Positions 39,537 to 48,817 of a DNA stretch of 64,000 bases are shown here, one piece after another. How positions within the stretch are numbered: the first letter of the stretch is position 1; each line of letters opens with the position of its first letter. The DNA lies in contig JADJHL010000012.1 in the NCBI GenBank assembly GCA_016707585.1, positions 527,613 through 591,612 on the forward strand, read 5' to 3'. The stretch comes from Ignavibacteriales bacterium. GTDB taxonomy: Bacteria; Bacteroidota; Ignavibacteria; Ignavibacteriales; Ignavibacteriaceae. The notes below the pieces were generated by a model. The model saw only the letters and a list, made by a program, of their open reading frames with translations. It made no database searches and was not told where the DNA came from. The position numbers were made by a program, and so were the translations under genes.

Positions 39537-39940
39537 TACTAAAGCTCCGATAAAAAACGATTTAATAAAAGTAATACTTATTTGCCATAATATTTTTATA
39601 ATCAAAATTAGAAAGGCTGTAAATCCTGAAATTGAGGCCAGTTAAAAACAGATGTAAAAATAAAAGGTTCTTATGTACTTTGATCATTGTAAAATCCACA
39701 AATGAATGATACCTGCATTCAAATATCGCAATTGCTGATGGAAATGTAAACAATGTTTTTAAGAATTATGCATAGCTAACAATAAAACTTTTAAGAAAAT
39801 ATCGGTTCCGACAAGGTTTATTAAATCAAAACATTGTTTTTAGAAAAATCTGGTGCATCATTTATGATAATATGATCTAATATTATTTATGCTAATAAAT
39901 TTTATTCGTATAAAAATTATATGTTATCTTTAAAATAAAA
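39537..39940. other. Intergenic region without a recognisable gene
   Basis: About 400 AT-rich bases between the start of the sensor kinase and the terminator of the esterase gene, both on the minus strand. It should hold the kinase promoter. I see no RNA gene, no repeat shared with the rest of the window and no coding signal. Confidence 0.5.
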
Positions 39941-39966
39941 AAAGTGCGTAATTAACTACGCACTTT
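39941..39966 (-). terminator. Rho-independent terminator of the esterase gene
   Basis: Perfect 10-bp stem AAAGTGCGTA / TACGCACTTT with a 6-base loop. On the minus strand it is followed by a T run, and it lies about 55 bases past the esterase stop. Confidence 0.9.
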
Positions 39967-40020
39967 ATAAATATTTTATTAAGAAAAAGAAAATCTAAAA
40001 CTATAATCTACTTAATCAGA

Positions 40021-41406
40021 CTATTTTAAAATTACCATTGATTTTGTTTGAATGTTATTAGACTGCATTAATTGATAGTAGTATACTCCGGATGAAATAT
40101 TCCCAGAATTAAATACAACTTTATAGTTCCCTGAGTTTTTATACTCATTAATAATTGTTTTAACTTCCTGCCCCAACATATCAAATACTACTAATCTTAC
40201 AATCCCGGGTGATTGTACTGAATAATTAATTGTGGTAGTTGGATTAAAAGGATTTGGATAATTTTGAGATAATGTAAATGTAGTTGGAAGTTCATTATAA
40301 AAAATATCATCAACATTCGTTATCCAATTCATCTGTTCGTTAATATGATTTGCAAGATTTTGTGCCATTACTTGATGATGTCTAACTCTTGGATGTTTTG
40401 TCCATGCCGGATCAAAAGGGAAGAACAATGTACTTAACAATGAATCGTTATCTTGAATTCGCAAGTTCTCAACCGCACTTTCAATATATCCTGGCCATGG
40501 CGAGCCAACTTTTGTTGCATCCATACTTCCTAATGCGCATACAATAAATGCTTCGGGATGGCGTGATCTTATCTCTCTAACAAATGCAATATACGCAGCA
40601 ACTCTTTGAGATGAATCAGGAACTGGATTTATTCCACCAACTAACCAGCTATCATTCTGGAATAGATTAATTACAACTACATCAGGTATAAACTCATTAA
40701 AGTCCCAATTACTATTTACGTCATCTGGGTTTAAACGATAATAATAATCATCCATAACCATATCAAACCAGCTAATCATAATTCCAATTCCACTTTTTGC
40801 AGTACACATATATTCAGCATTTAATATTCTTGAAGCAATAGAACCGTATGCTAAAAAATTATTTTCGTGTAGCATATTATCATCGCCACTTCCATCAGGG
40901 GCCTCATTTCCCATTCCACAAGTAATTGAGTTACCATAGAACATTATTTTGTTTTCACTTCTTTCAGTAGGAGGAAGTAATGTTTTGCCATCGTTAAGTT
41001 GTATGCCAATAAATTTTGTTGGGCCGGTGGATGCTTCGGTTCTGCGGGTTATTAAAATACTGTGTATTGTATCGGAAAGAGTTGCAGAGACTACATAAAT
41101 ATGATTACCTGCTAAGCAATCAATTACTTTTGGGTGAGCATAATCTTCATCAACAAAAACATTGTAATAAGATTGTCCGGTTTGATCATCCAACATTACT
41201 ATAAGTACACTTCCTTCAAAATTTGCTTTGATGTAAGTGCCAGGCCAATACATAACTGGCTGATCTGGTACTGAAAAATCTATTCTTCCTGTGTATTGAA
41301 AATTTGGATTATCAGATTTTATAATAACAAGGGCAAATAATTCTGGAATAAACAATAAAATCAGGATGGGCATTAATAATAATTTATGGAAAATGCTTGT
41401 GTTCAT
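40021..41406 (-). CDS. Secreted CE2-like SGNH esterase with T9SS sorting domain
   Basis: Signal peptide (about 1-25), an N-terminal jelly-roll (about 28-145), then an SGNH hydrolase domain with the nucleophile block MFYGNSITCGMGNEAP and the Asn/His-type block KHPRVRHHQVMAQ. The order jelly-roll plus SGNH is that of carbohydrate esterase family 2 (acetyl-xylan and related esterases). The C-terminal 75 residues are a type A T9SS sorting domain (NYPNPFNPTTTINYSV ... GVYYYQLM ... KSMVILK), so the protein should leave the cell through the SprA system coded at 10.3 kb. 461 residues. Confidence 0.85.
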   Translation of the reverse strand: MNTSIFHKLLLMPILILLFIPELFALVIIKSDNPNFQYTGRIDFSVPDQPVMYWPGTYIKANFEGSVLIVMLDDQTGQSYYNVFVDEDYAHPKVIDCLAGNHIYVVSATLSDTIHSILITRRTEASTGPTKFIGIQLNDGKTLLPPTERSENKIMFYGNSITCGMGNEAPDGSGDDNMLHENNFLAYGSIASRILNAEYMCTAKSGIGIMISWFDMVMDDYYYRLNPDDVNSNWDFNEFIPDVVVINLFQNDSWLVGGINPVPDSSQRVAAYIAFVREIRSRHPEAFIVCALGSMDATKVGSPWPGYIESAVENLRIQDNDSLLSTLFFPFDPAWTKHPRVRHHQVMAQNLANHINEQMNWITNVDDIFYNELPTTFTLSQNYPNPFNPTTTINYSVQSPGIVRLVVFDMLGQEVKTIINEYKNSGNYKVVFNSGNISSGVYYYQLMQSNNIQTKSMVILK

Positions 41407-41618
41407 GTATCAACTCTTCCTTGAATAGCTTCGCAAATTGAATTTTGTTTTTATATCAAATAACCAATAATAAATTTAATTACCATTATTTATTCTTGAT
41501 GTAAAATTACATAAAATAGAATTATCAATTGAAGCTGACATTAAACTTAATTGCTAAATGCTTATTATTAAAAAATAATTTGCAAGTTAAAATTTATTGA
41601 GCAAGATATTGCAATAAT

Positions 41619-42302
41619 TCACTTTTGAGATGGATGAACAATTTTAAAAGGACTCAATCTTATTAGTTTCATCGCTAATGAATTTACAACTGATTCCCAA
41701 TGTCCCTTTGTCATTCCAAAAATAATAGATGAATCATCGTCAACCCTGCCGTAAGAAACCACTTTACCCTTTACATTATCCCATAGTGCAAAACTTATTT
41801 GCTGGTATAACTTACCAAACGAACCTCCTATATAAGCCCCGTTTACATAAGATCCAGTTTGTCCTGCAACACGTGATGAGTTTATACCATAAAGAAATAA
41901 AATAAAATCTGATTTTAATGAATCAATAATATTCCCTTCAGAAGGAAGGTAGGCACGAATTTTATCTTCATCGCTAATATCCAGAACTTTTTCAGTTAAG
42001 CCGGTCTTTGAAAATTTATCAATAAACTTTATTTCTTTTAAAGATGTGTTTGATTTAAAAGCATCGATAAAATTTAATTTAAAGAAAGCCATATATACTT
42101 CTTCCGGTACTCCTGATCCCAAATCATCAGTCACATCATCGTAATTTATAATTGATGGATTTTCAAATGCTTTAACAATAGCTAAATCTTTACCTGATAA
42201 TTTGTTATCCTTATACTCATCCATAAGAATTGCAGTTTTTGTTGAACAAGCAAACAAAAGAAAACTAATTAACGCAATTGCAAAAAAGTTGTAGAATTTC
42301 AT
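41619..42302 (-). CDS. Predicted lipoprotein, function unknown
   Basis: The N-terminal lipobox ISFLLFAC gives a mature Cys at residue 19. The rest (to 227) has no family that I recognise; it is mixed alpha/beta with SDFILFLYGINSSRV in the middle and a Gly/Ser/Tyr stretch (GSYVNGAYIGGSFGKLY) near residue 160. It precedes the esterase gene on the same strand but with about 210 bases between, so it is probably its own unit. Confidence 0.7.
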   Translation of the reverse strand: MKFYNFFAIALISFLLFACSTKTAILMDEYKDNKLSGKDLAIVKAFENPSIINYDDVTDDLGSGVPEEVYMAFFKLNFIDAFKSNTSLKEIKFIDKFSKTGLTEKVLDISDEDKIRAYLPSEGNIIDSLKSDFILFLYGINSSRVAGQTGSYVNGAYIGGSFGKLYQQISFALWDNVKGKVVSYGRVDDDSSIIFGMTKGHWESVVNSLAMKLIRLSPFKIVHPSQK

Positions 42303-42447
42303 ATACCCGCTCCTTTAAAGAATAATTTTATACTTTGCCAAAATTAATTTGTAGTTATCGAAAAATTTAATCATAAATATATAATTCTAATGATTTACTA
42401 ACACAGTAATTAGTGTATAATGACAGTACCATTATTATCTAAATAAC

Positions 42448-45400
42448 TTAATCTTTTAATAATTCAATCCAATGTTCTTCAATACTTTTTTTGTGGAATA
42501 GCATATAGTTAGATTTTGTTTTAAAACCTCTAAAATAATTAGCTGAATTATCGGTAGCGTATGGTCCGCTAATTCCAGAATACCAAACCTCGTTTCTATT
42601 CTCTGATATTTGAAACTTATATAGATAGTATTGCCCTTCATCGCTTACACGAGTATCAATCAAAATCAATGAATCTGGTTGTTGATAATCATCTACTAAA
42701 AAACAGTAAAGATCACCTTCCGCAAATAATTCTTGAGTAACTAACTCTGCGGGAGCTACTTTAGTGATATTCAATAATTGTAATTCCTCATAAAACATAT
42801 TTCGTGTTTTAATATTTTTTAAGTAAGAATATATTGTATCATCAGGAATATCAGAACCAATTTTTATCAAACAAGATAATGCTTTCACTTTAATCGAGAT
42901 TTCATCATCAGCTAATAATGGCGTTAATAAATCTTCAATTGCAACTTTATTATCTAATTGCGATAAAATAGTAATTAAATATTCAGTAGTTCCGCTATAA
43001 TACCATGATGAATCAGAGTAAATCGCCATTCTTCTTTTAGCAAAATAATTATTTGCTTGATCAATTATTATTTTTTGATATGGGATGAAAATATCTGGTT
43101 CAACTAGTTTATTATTTATAGCGTTGTAAGATAAAAGATAAATTGAGCGCTGATACTCAGGATACAATAGCAGTTGTAAAACTTCAGGAAAATAGTATCT
43201 GTAGTTCTGTAGTGTATCAAAGTATGTGTTAAATAGGGAATAGTCAATTTCATTTGATCTAGGTGTATTGTTTACAATCAATTTCTTAAAATTGCTTATT
43301 GATGAATGTGTATTGATACCTGAAAGTACTTCAAGTGCCGCTAATTGAATAATTGGTTTATCATTGTACTTATTATAATAATTAATAACATATTCTTCTT
43401 TAGTTGAATCTTCCAAGTGTTCTAAAAGACTTAATAAACAAGCTCTAACTGAATCATCTTTAAAATAAACTGAATCTGAATTTAAAATATTGTAAACATT
43501 GTTGAGATGTGACTCGTTGATCTTAAATTTTCCCAAATTGCACAGTACATTGTTTACTTTTATAGAATCAATTGAAATAATATCTGTAAAAAATATCTCA
43601 GTTTTATCTGCAAAAAGATTATTTGTGTTATTGTTTAATACTCTGAAAGATGAAAAAAAGGGTTCAGTTATAAGTGAATCATACAAAATTGATGTTGGTG
43701 CTGTAACTGATAATTTATAAAGTACGTTTCCATTTAATATTTGCTTTAACTTTGTAAAATTATAATCATCTGATTCTCTAAAGATAACTTCATTTGTAAA
43801 AAGTTGATTTGATGTGTATGAAGTATCTGAAATGACTATTAGATCCTTATAATCATGATAAGATAATTGTGAATTGAAAAAAGTTGAATCAGCTTTATAA
43901 TAATCAGAGAATGTTTCTTTACTTAATTTATAAGATAAACCATTTACTTTATCATAAGCTTCAAATAATAAAGAACCATCATATAGAGTATCAATTTTAG
44001 AAAATTCTTTGCCAGGAATATTTATAGTGTAGTTGTTCAATGAATCCAAATAGTTATACCAGCTAATATTTATAATTGGAAGAACTTCAAATGAGCTTAA
44101 ATATTCTATTGATTTTAGCGAATCGGTTTTTGTGGAGTCATATGATGACAGTAAATAATAAATATTATTTGCGTGGATAATTAATTTGCCAAAATGCTGA
44201 TATTTATTATCTGATATTCTGAAATCAACATAAGAATAATCATCCACAATAATTTCTGGTTTTATATCAATATTATTATCAACACTATTTGAATAGGTTT
44301 GAATTATTTGCCTCATATAGTATTTGTCATTTATCCCAAAAGAAGAATTATTACTTTGCAAAAATATTAGCATATAAAAATTTTCAACAGAATCTTCAAC
44401 AGCAGTAAAAATCTTGCTTATGTTTTCTGATTCAATATTGTTAAATGATTGCTTTAAAGGTTTACCGGGAAATTTTATTTTAAATTTACATGAATCATCA
44501 ACAAAATAATCCCAGCTCTTATTTTCATAAACTTCAGTATAAGGGGTTATATGAAATGATCTGAAAAATTTATCTGCTTCCAACCTGGATGTCAATGATT
44601 CCTTTTCATAAATAGATTGAAGCATATAAAAGTGCTTATCCCTTATAAATAATTTTAATGTGATTTGATAGCCTTGTGCTTGTGCAATGAACTCTTTGCC
44701 ATTAATATTATCAACAATTATATTTTTGCCATCATCATTAAATTGATAACCATTGGTTTCTAAATTATATTTTACGGCATTAAACATTGAATCTATTTTT
44801 ACTGAATCAAATTTGGTTGGATAAATAAATTTTAGAGCTGCATAGAATACGTCTTTCATAACATCTGCGTAAATTCCCGATTCAATTTTAACACCTGGTA
44901 TTTGTTGCATATTTGGGTGAGGTATTGCCTCTCCGGGCATTTTTATTATAAATCCACCGTCTTTAGGTATATATGTAACCCACGAAGCTTCAATTTTTTC
45001 CAGACTATAATTCTTTACCAAATCATATTCATTGCAGAACACAGGATCAACGTTAAATCCTTTATTTCTAAGTAATTGAATTAACCCTTCTAACCCAATT
45101 AGATGACCAGAACCAACTGCAAAGAAAGTTGGATGTTGTTTGACCATTAACTCAATATTATCGGTCATCAAATAGTTACGATCTTTTAACAGCTTGTCTG
45201 AAAATGTTTGATATTCTTTTGACCATTGACCAAATATTTTATCCATTTTATCTAAATTGCTACTTAAGTATGAATCCACAAGATGTTCATATATTGAATC
45301 AATATTCGTAGTATCGTTTATTAAACTTTTAAACAATTTGGTCATTGTTTCTGTATCAATATCAGTAAACAATTTCATTTGGTCTTCAAGTTTTTCAAGA

Positions 45401-45921
45401 GCACCTATAGTATTATTATTGGCCTTAGCTATTTTATATAGGAATACGTCCAACGCATAAGGCATATCTTTAGGATAATTGTCATTTTCAAATTCAAAAA
45501 GAACCAGGCGTGCATCTAAATTGTTAAAATCTTTTAATGATTTTCCAAGAAGTTTTTCTGATTTCTTTTCGAGTAATAGAATCTCATTATCGTCTAATAT
45601 TTCTTTTAGCGTAACTCTTTTGAAATTAGTAGCACTTAAACTTTTTAATAGATCAGTATTTATTGAATCCATATTTAGTTCGCCGGCAAAAACATCACAA
45701 CTTTGTATTGCATAAACAATTGAATCATTTAGATTAAACACCCTTTTATCTTTAATGTGGATTGTTCCAAACAAATAGGAATTAGTTTTTAATCCGTTAC
45801 CACTGATTCGCCAAAGTAATGTATTATCAGGTATTGAAGATTGAGCTTGATTAGTATTTTGGTCTAATAAAATTATTAAAATCCATAATAGAATAATCGC
45901 CTTTGATTTAAAATATTTCAT
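42448..45921 (-). CDS. TraB/GumN-domain protein with repeated C-terminal modules
   Basis: After a signal peptide (MKYFKSKAIILLWILIILL...), residues about 30-310 are a TraB/GumN domain: WRISGNGLKTNSYLFGTIHI at the start and AVGSGHLIGLEGLIQLLRN at the end. There follow three units of about 150 residues, each closing on a similar FFRSFHI, YLSSFEV or FFSSFRV motif and each opening on a strand with PGEAI, PGKPL or PGKEF. The last 350 residues look helical and HEAT-like. ATG at 45921 is chosen over the upstream TTG at 45945 because the signal peptide begins there. This fusion is far longer than stand-alone TraB proteins (about 300 residues). Function unknown. Confidence 0.75.
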   Translation of the reverse strand: MKYFKSKAIILLWILIILLDQNTNQAQSSIPDNTLLWRISGNGLKTNSYLFGTIHIKDKRVFNLNDSIVYAIQSCDVFAGELNMDSINTDLLKSLSATNFKRVTLKEILDDNEILLLEKKSEKLLGKSLKDFNNLDARLVLFEFENDNYPKDMPYALDVFLYKIAKANNNTIGALEKLEDQMKLFTDIDTETMTKLFKSLINDTTNIDSIYEHLVDSYLSSNLDKMDKIFGQWSKEYQTFSDKLLKDRNYLMTDNIELMVKQHPTFFAVGSGHLIGLEGLIQLLRNKGFNVDPVFCNEYDLVKNYSLEKIEASWVTYIPKDGGFIIKMPGEAIPHPNMQQIPGVKIESGIYADVMKDVFYAALKFIYPTKFDSVKIDSMFNAVKYNLETNGYQFNDDGKNIIVDNINGKEFIAQAQGYQITLKLFIRDKHFYMLQSIYEKESLTSRLEADKFFRSFHITPYTEVYENKSWDYFVDDSCKFKIKFPGKPLKQSFNNIESENISKIFTAVEDSVENFYMLIFLQSNNSSFGINDKYYMRQIIQTYSNSVDNNIDIKPEIIVDDYSYVDFRISDNKYQHFGKLIIHANNIYYLLSSYDSTKTDSLKSIEYLSSFEVLPIINISWYNYLDSLNNYTINIPGKEFSKIDTLYDGSLLFEAYDKVNGLSYKLSKETFSDYYKADSTFFNSQLSYHDYKDLIVISDTSYTSNQLFTNEVIFRESDDYNFTKLKQILNGNVLYKLSVTAPTSILYDSLITEPFFSSFRVLNNNTNNLFADKTEIFFTDIISIDSIKVNNVLCNLGKFKINESHLNNVYNILNSDSVYFKDDSVRACLLSLLEHLEDSTKEEYVINYYNKYNDKPIIQLAALEVLSGINTHSSISNFKKLIVNNTPRSNEIDYSLFNTYFDTLQNYRYYFPEVLQLLLYPEYQRSIYLLSYNAINNKLVEPDIFIPYQKIIIDQANNYFAKRRMAIYSDSSWYYSGTTEYLITILSQLDNKVAIEDLLTPLLADDEISIKVKALSCLIKIGSDIPDDTIYSYLKNIKTRNMFYEELQLLNITKVAPAELVTQELFAEGDLYCFLVDDYQQPDSLILIDTRVSDEGQYYLYKFQISENRNEVWYSGISGPYATDNSANYFRGFKTKSNYMLFHKKSIEEHWIELLKD

Positions 45922-46130
45922 ATAAATAATATTATTTTTATTCAAGAATAAATTTAATCATAAATATTATAACTGATGTATTGAGCTGTAATATTAACTA
46001 TCTAGATGTGTTTTCATAGTATGGAATTTGTATGGAATTATAGAAAATCTGAAAAGCAAAAAATGTACTTTAAATAGTAAAAAATAATTTTAATAAATAA
46101 GATTCATCTATAAACGATGCTAACAAATTT

Positions 46131-46146
46131 GTATAATGACGTTGAG
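46131..46146. other. Possible vestige of an attC end
   Basis: GTATAATGACGTTGAG matches 14 of 16 bases of the conserved left end of the attC sites further right (GTATAACGACGTTGCG). No other part of an attC is seen here. It may be chance in AT-rich DNA or a remnant showing that the array once reached this far. Confidence 0.3.
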
Positions 46147-46171
46147 AAACTGTTTCTATTGCTTTTAAAAA

Positions 46172-46717
46172 CTAGAACAAACCAACTTTTATTCTAAACA
46201 TTCCGCCAATATATGATTCCTTTTTATTAAGATTTCCATAAAATGTAAAACCAACTCCAGCATATTTACTGAACTCTAACATCAACTCTGTCTCAAACGG
46301 AATCCCAATTGTATTTATTTTAATTCTTTCAAACTCTTCATTTTTAATTTGTGTGCCACGATTAACTCCATCCAAGTAACTTAAACCAGCAGATAGACTG
46401 AATAAAACAATGCTTTGCCTTAATGTTTTACCATATAAAAAAGAGAATTCGTTTAAATGTAAACTTGGTTTATCAAAGTTATCCTCAACTCCAAAATTCA
46501 GCTCAGAACTTCTACTAAATTTAAAAGAGTACAAATCGTGGTTATTATTGTAGGAAAGTATCAAACTTAAGTTCGGCCCAAAATAATTTCCACCTAACCC
46601 AATGCCAGCCCAATAACATATTCTATTATTAAGTGAGTCATTAGAAAAAAAACTTTGAGAAAATATTTGGTTAGATAAAAATAATATTGTAAACATTATA
46701 TGAATTATATGTCTCAT
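46172..46717 (-). CDS. Predicted exported outer-membrane-like protein, function unknown
   Basis: Signal peptide ending NQIFSQ near residue 21, then alternating strands (YKFSRSSELNFGV, YGKTLRQSIVLFSLSAGLSYL, GMFRIKVGLF) with an aromatic/hydrophobic final residue, as in small beta-barrels. 181 residues. It is the last gene before the degenerate first attC; it could be ordinary flanking chromosome or an old, immobilised cassette. Confidence 0.6.
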   Translation of the reverse strand: MRHIIHIMFTILFLSNQIFSQSFFSNDSLNNRICYWAGIGLGGNYFGPNLSLILSYNNNHDLYSFKFSRSSELNFGVEDNFDKPSLHLNEFSFLYGKTLRQSIVLFSLSAGLSYLDGVNRGTQIKNEEFERIKINTIGIPFETELMLEFSKYAGVGFTFYGNLNKKESYIGGMFRIKVGLF

Positions 46718-46750
46718 AAATTATCCTATTATAGTATTTTATTGATATCG

Positions 46751-47032
46751 AAGATGTTGAGCCTAATTTTCTAATCCCGACTCGTCTGGGTCGCCGCCCA
46801 TAACAGGGTAGCCAAGTAAAGCACAACTGATAAATAATTAACAAACTGCACTTAACCCCGCCTACCGGCAGGCAGGTTGCATCAGCAAGTGCAGTTTGTA
46901 AGCCTGCCTGCCGGCAGGCAGGTTAATTAATTAGAACGAACACTTAGAACAACAAACTATAACAAAAAAACAATTTCAAAAACCATAAATTCGCCGAACT
47001 AAAACGGCGGTCGGGTTGAGGCGCTGGTTATA
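46751..47032 (-). repeat. attC site 1 (distal, degenerate, with inserted palindromes)
   Basis: Right half intact (GGTCGGGTTGAGGCGC, core GTTATAA). Left half is damaged: the outer core is missing and an extra block of about 24 bases around TTTTCTAATCCCGACTCG splits the arm. Two copies of a GC-rich 20-bp palindrome are inserted around the inner hairpin. Probably not functional as a recombination site on its left side. Confidence 0.85.
46857..46922. repeat. Two GC-rich palindromic inserts inside attC site 1
   Basis: 46903-46922 is the perfect palindrome CCTGCCTGCCGGCAGGCAGG; 46857-46876 is a copy with two changes. They sit in the loop and directly behind the inner hairpin of this attC and in no other attC of the window. 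Their GC content contrasts with the surrounding DNA. Similar short palindromes are dispersed in many FCB and candidate-phylum genomes, from memory. Confidence 0.85.
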
Positions 47033-47039
47033 AAGCTAT

Positions 47040-47786
47040 TTATTTTTGTAATGGTGATTTGCTTTCTGTTATAATTTCCAAAGATTCATCTTTAGTAAAA
47101 CCTTCTTTTAGTAAGGCATCATAATATTTTTTTTTAAAGATGGCTAAATTGTTTACAAACTCATCATCTGTCATCATCTCAAAAACAGTTTTCATCGTTG
47201 TTTTGACTCTTTCATTATCACTTAAAGGAGAATCATATTCATTATAAGAATTATATTTATCGTAATTATTTGAATAAGCATCATCCTCATTTGATTTGCT
47301 GCCAAAAGTAATTTCCGAAGGAACAAATATCATCCTAATGTTTTTGTCGAGTTTCATTTTCCAATTATTATTATCTTTTTTTAATTCAATAATATCAGGA
47401 TACTTTTCCTCTCTTTTGTAAACAACAAATGCGTAATCTTTTTCATCATATACAGTTCCAACAATGGAAATGTCTTCTCTAAGTTTTACAGAAGGCACGT
47501 TAAGATAAAGGTTTTGTAAAAAGAAGGCATATAAGTCTAAATCTGAAAGGGTAGATAATGAATCAATATCCTTTACATTTCTATCAGAAGCGGCTATTTC
47601 GAAATGATTTTGTTTTAAATTATTTCTAAAAAGAGAAATTTCATCAGGATGAGTTAATCCAGAGACTTTTTTCCAATCGTCGTTTAAAAAAGCTTCATCA
47701 TATTGTTTAATAACTTCTTCTGGCGAGTATTGCTGTGCAAGTGAGTAAGATGTTATGAAAATAACTAAAAGAATTTTCTTTATCAT
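47040..47786 (-). CDS. Cassette gene 1: exported protein, function unknown
   Basis: Signal peptide MIKKILLVIFITSYSLAQQ at the true start, 47786; the open frame runs 129 bases further up into the attC but that part is only translated attC. The mature protein (about 230 residues) begins PEEVIKQYDEAFLNDDWKK, which recalls NTF2-like folds, and has an Asn/Tyr/Asp-rich linker before a helical end. Cassette ends match: GTTATAAAGCTA at the attC 1 side and its complement before attC 2. Confidence 0.72.
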   Translation of the reverse strand: MIKKILLVIFITSYSLAQQYSPEEVIKQYDEAFLNDDWKKVSGLTHPDEISLFRNNLKQNHFEIAASDRNVKDIDSLSTLSDLDLYAFFLQNLYLNVPSVKLREDISIVGTVYDEKDYAFVVYKREEKYPDIIELKKDNNNWKMKLDKNIRMIFVPSEITFGSKSNEDDAYSNNYDKYNSYNEYDSPLSDNERVKTTMKTVFEMMTDDEFVNNLAIFKKKYYDALLKEGFTKDESLEIITESKSPLQK

Positions 47787-47815
47787 TTTAATATTTCCCT
47801 TTTTTAATGTTAGCT

Positions 47816-48041
47816 TTATAACGACGTTGCGCCTAACCCGCCGCCCATAACAAGGAAGCCAAGTAAAACACAACTGATAAATATTTAACAGCCGTTGCGT
47901 AAATTGCGTCAGCAACGCAAACGGCTGTAAGTTAATTAATTAGAACGAACACTTAGAACAAAATGCCGAACAAAAACCAAACGCCAAAAATTATAAATCC
48001 GCCGAACTAAAACGGCGGTCGGGTTGAGGCGCTGGTTAGGT
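47816..48041 (-). repeat. attC site 2
   Basis: 226 bp. Outer cores TTATAAC and GTTAGGT; arms GCGCCTAACCCG and CGGGTTGAGGCGC. Inner hairpin of type B (arms ACAGCCGTTGCGT / ACGCAAACGGCTGT). Confidence 0.92.
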
Positions 48042-48042
48042 G

Positions 48043-48567
48043 TTATTGGTTAAAAAATGGTTTAACAGTTTTCCAATTAGGATCTTGATTTATCTCATAA
48101 CCAAAACCTCTAATTAATCCATCTTTGTTAATTTGAGTTTGCAAATATTTATGAACCTTTTCAGGTTCATTTAAATAAACATAGAAATCCAGGAAAGTAT
48201 CGTTGAATATATGGCCAATATAATGTGCTACTGATAATTTTTTAATTTCAGTCATTAACACATCTTCAAGTTGAATTGCAATTTGACTTTCTTCTGGAAG
48301 AGGCAAACCATTTTTATAAAGATTAGATGTATCCAAAGCAATGTAAACTTTCAAACACCAAACATAATTTTCTTTACGTGAATAATTTTCATACGCCAAA
48401 TTAATTGAACCAACTAAGGATATTCCATTGTCTAATGTACCTTCGATTACAGAAAAATTTTCCTTAGGATAAATTTTTGAAGTATCTCGAGATTTATCTT
48501 CTTTATTACAGCCAACAAGAATTGAAGGCATCGTAGCCAATATTATTAATATTAAAAATTTATACAT
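48043..48567 (-). CDS. Cassette gene 2: predicted lipoprotein, function unknown
   Basis: ATG at 48567, eight bases after the cassette start; the GTG at 48576 lies in the attC core. The lipobox SILVGC puts the lipid Cys near residue 20. About 175 residues without a family that I recognise; mixed alpha/beta with IQLEDVLMTEIKKLSV and a final WKTVKPFF. Cassette ends CACCTAAC and GTTAGGTG are complementary. Confidence 0.7.
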   Translation of the reverse strand: MYKFLILIILATMPSILVGCNKEDKSRDTSKIYPKENFSVIEGTLDNGISLVGSINLAYENYSRKENYVWCLKVYIALDTSNLYKNGLPLPEESQIAIQLEDVLMTEIKKLSVAHYIGHIFNDTFLDFYVYLNEPEKVHKYLQTQINKDGLIRGFGYEINQDPNWKTVKPFFNQ

Positions 48568-48574
48568 TGTTGAC

Positions 48575-48800
48575 ACCTAACGACGTTGCGCCTAACCCGC
48601 CGCCCATAACAAGGAAGCCAAGTAAAACACAACTGATAAATATTTAACAAACTGCACTTAACTTGCGTCAGCAAAAGTGCAGTTTGTAAGTTAATTAATT
48701 AGAACGAACACTTTGAACAAAATCTTTAACAAAAACAAAACGCCAAAAATTATAAATTCGCCTAACCAAAACGGCGGTCGGGTTGAGGCGCTTGTTAGGC
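48575..48800 (-). repeat. attC site 3
   Basis: 226 bp. Cores ACCTAAC and GTTAGGC, spacer variant GCGCTTG. Inner hairpin type A (arms CAAACTGCACTT / AAGTGCAGTTTG). Confidence 0.92.
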
Positions 48801-48817
48801 AATACACTTTACGTTTA

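Noticed and set aside
47787..47915. N-terminal extension rich in Arg (GRRVRRNVV) at the head of several cassette genes
   Set aside because: The same peptide precedes unrelated genes (also at 51461, 54893, 56104, 56618 and 59756) because it is translated attC. Proper starts with signal peptides lie downstream.
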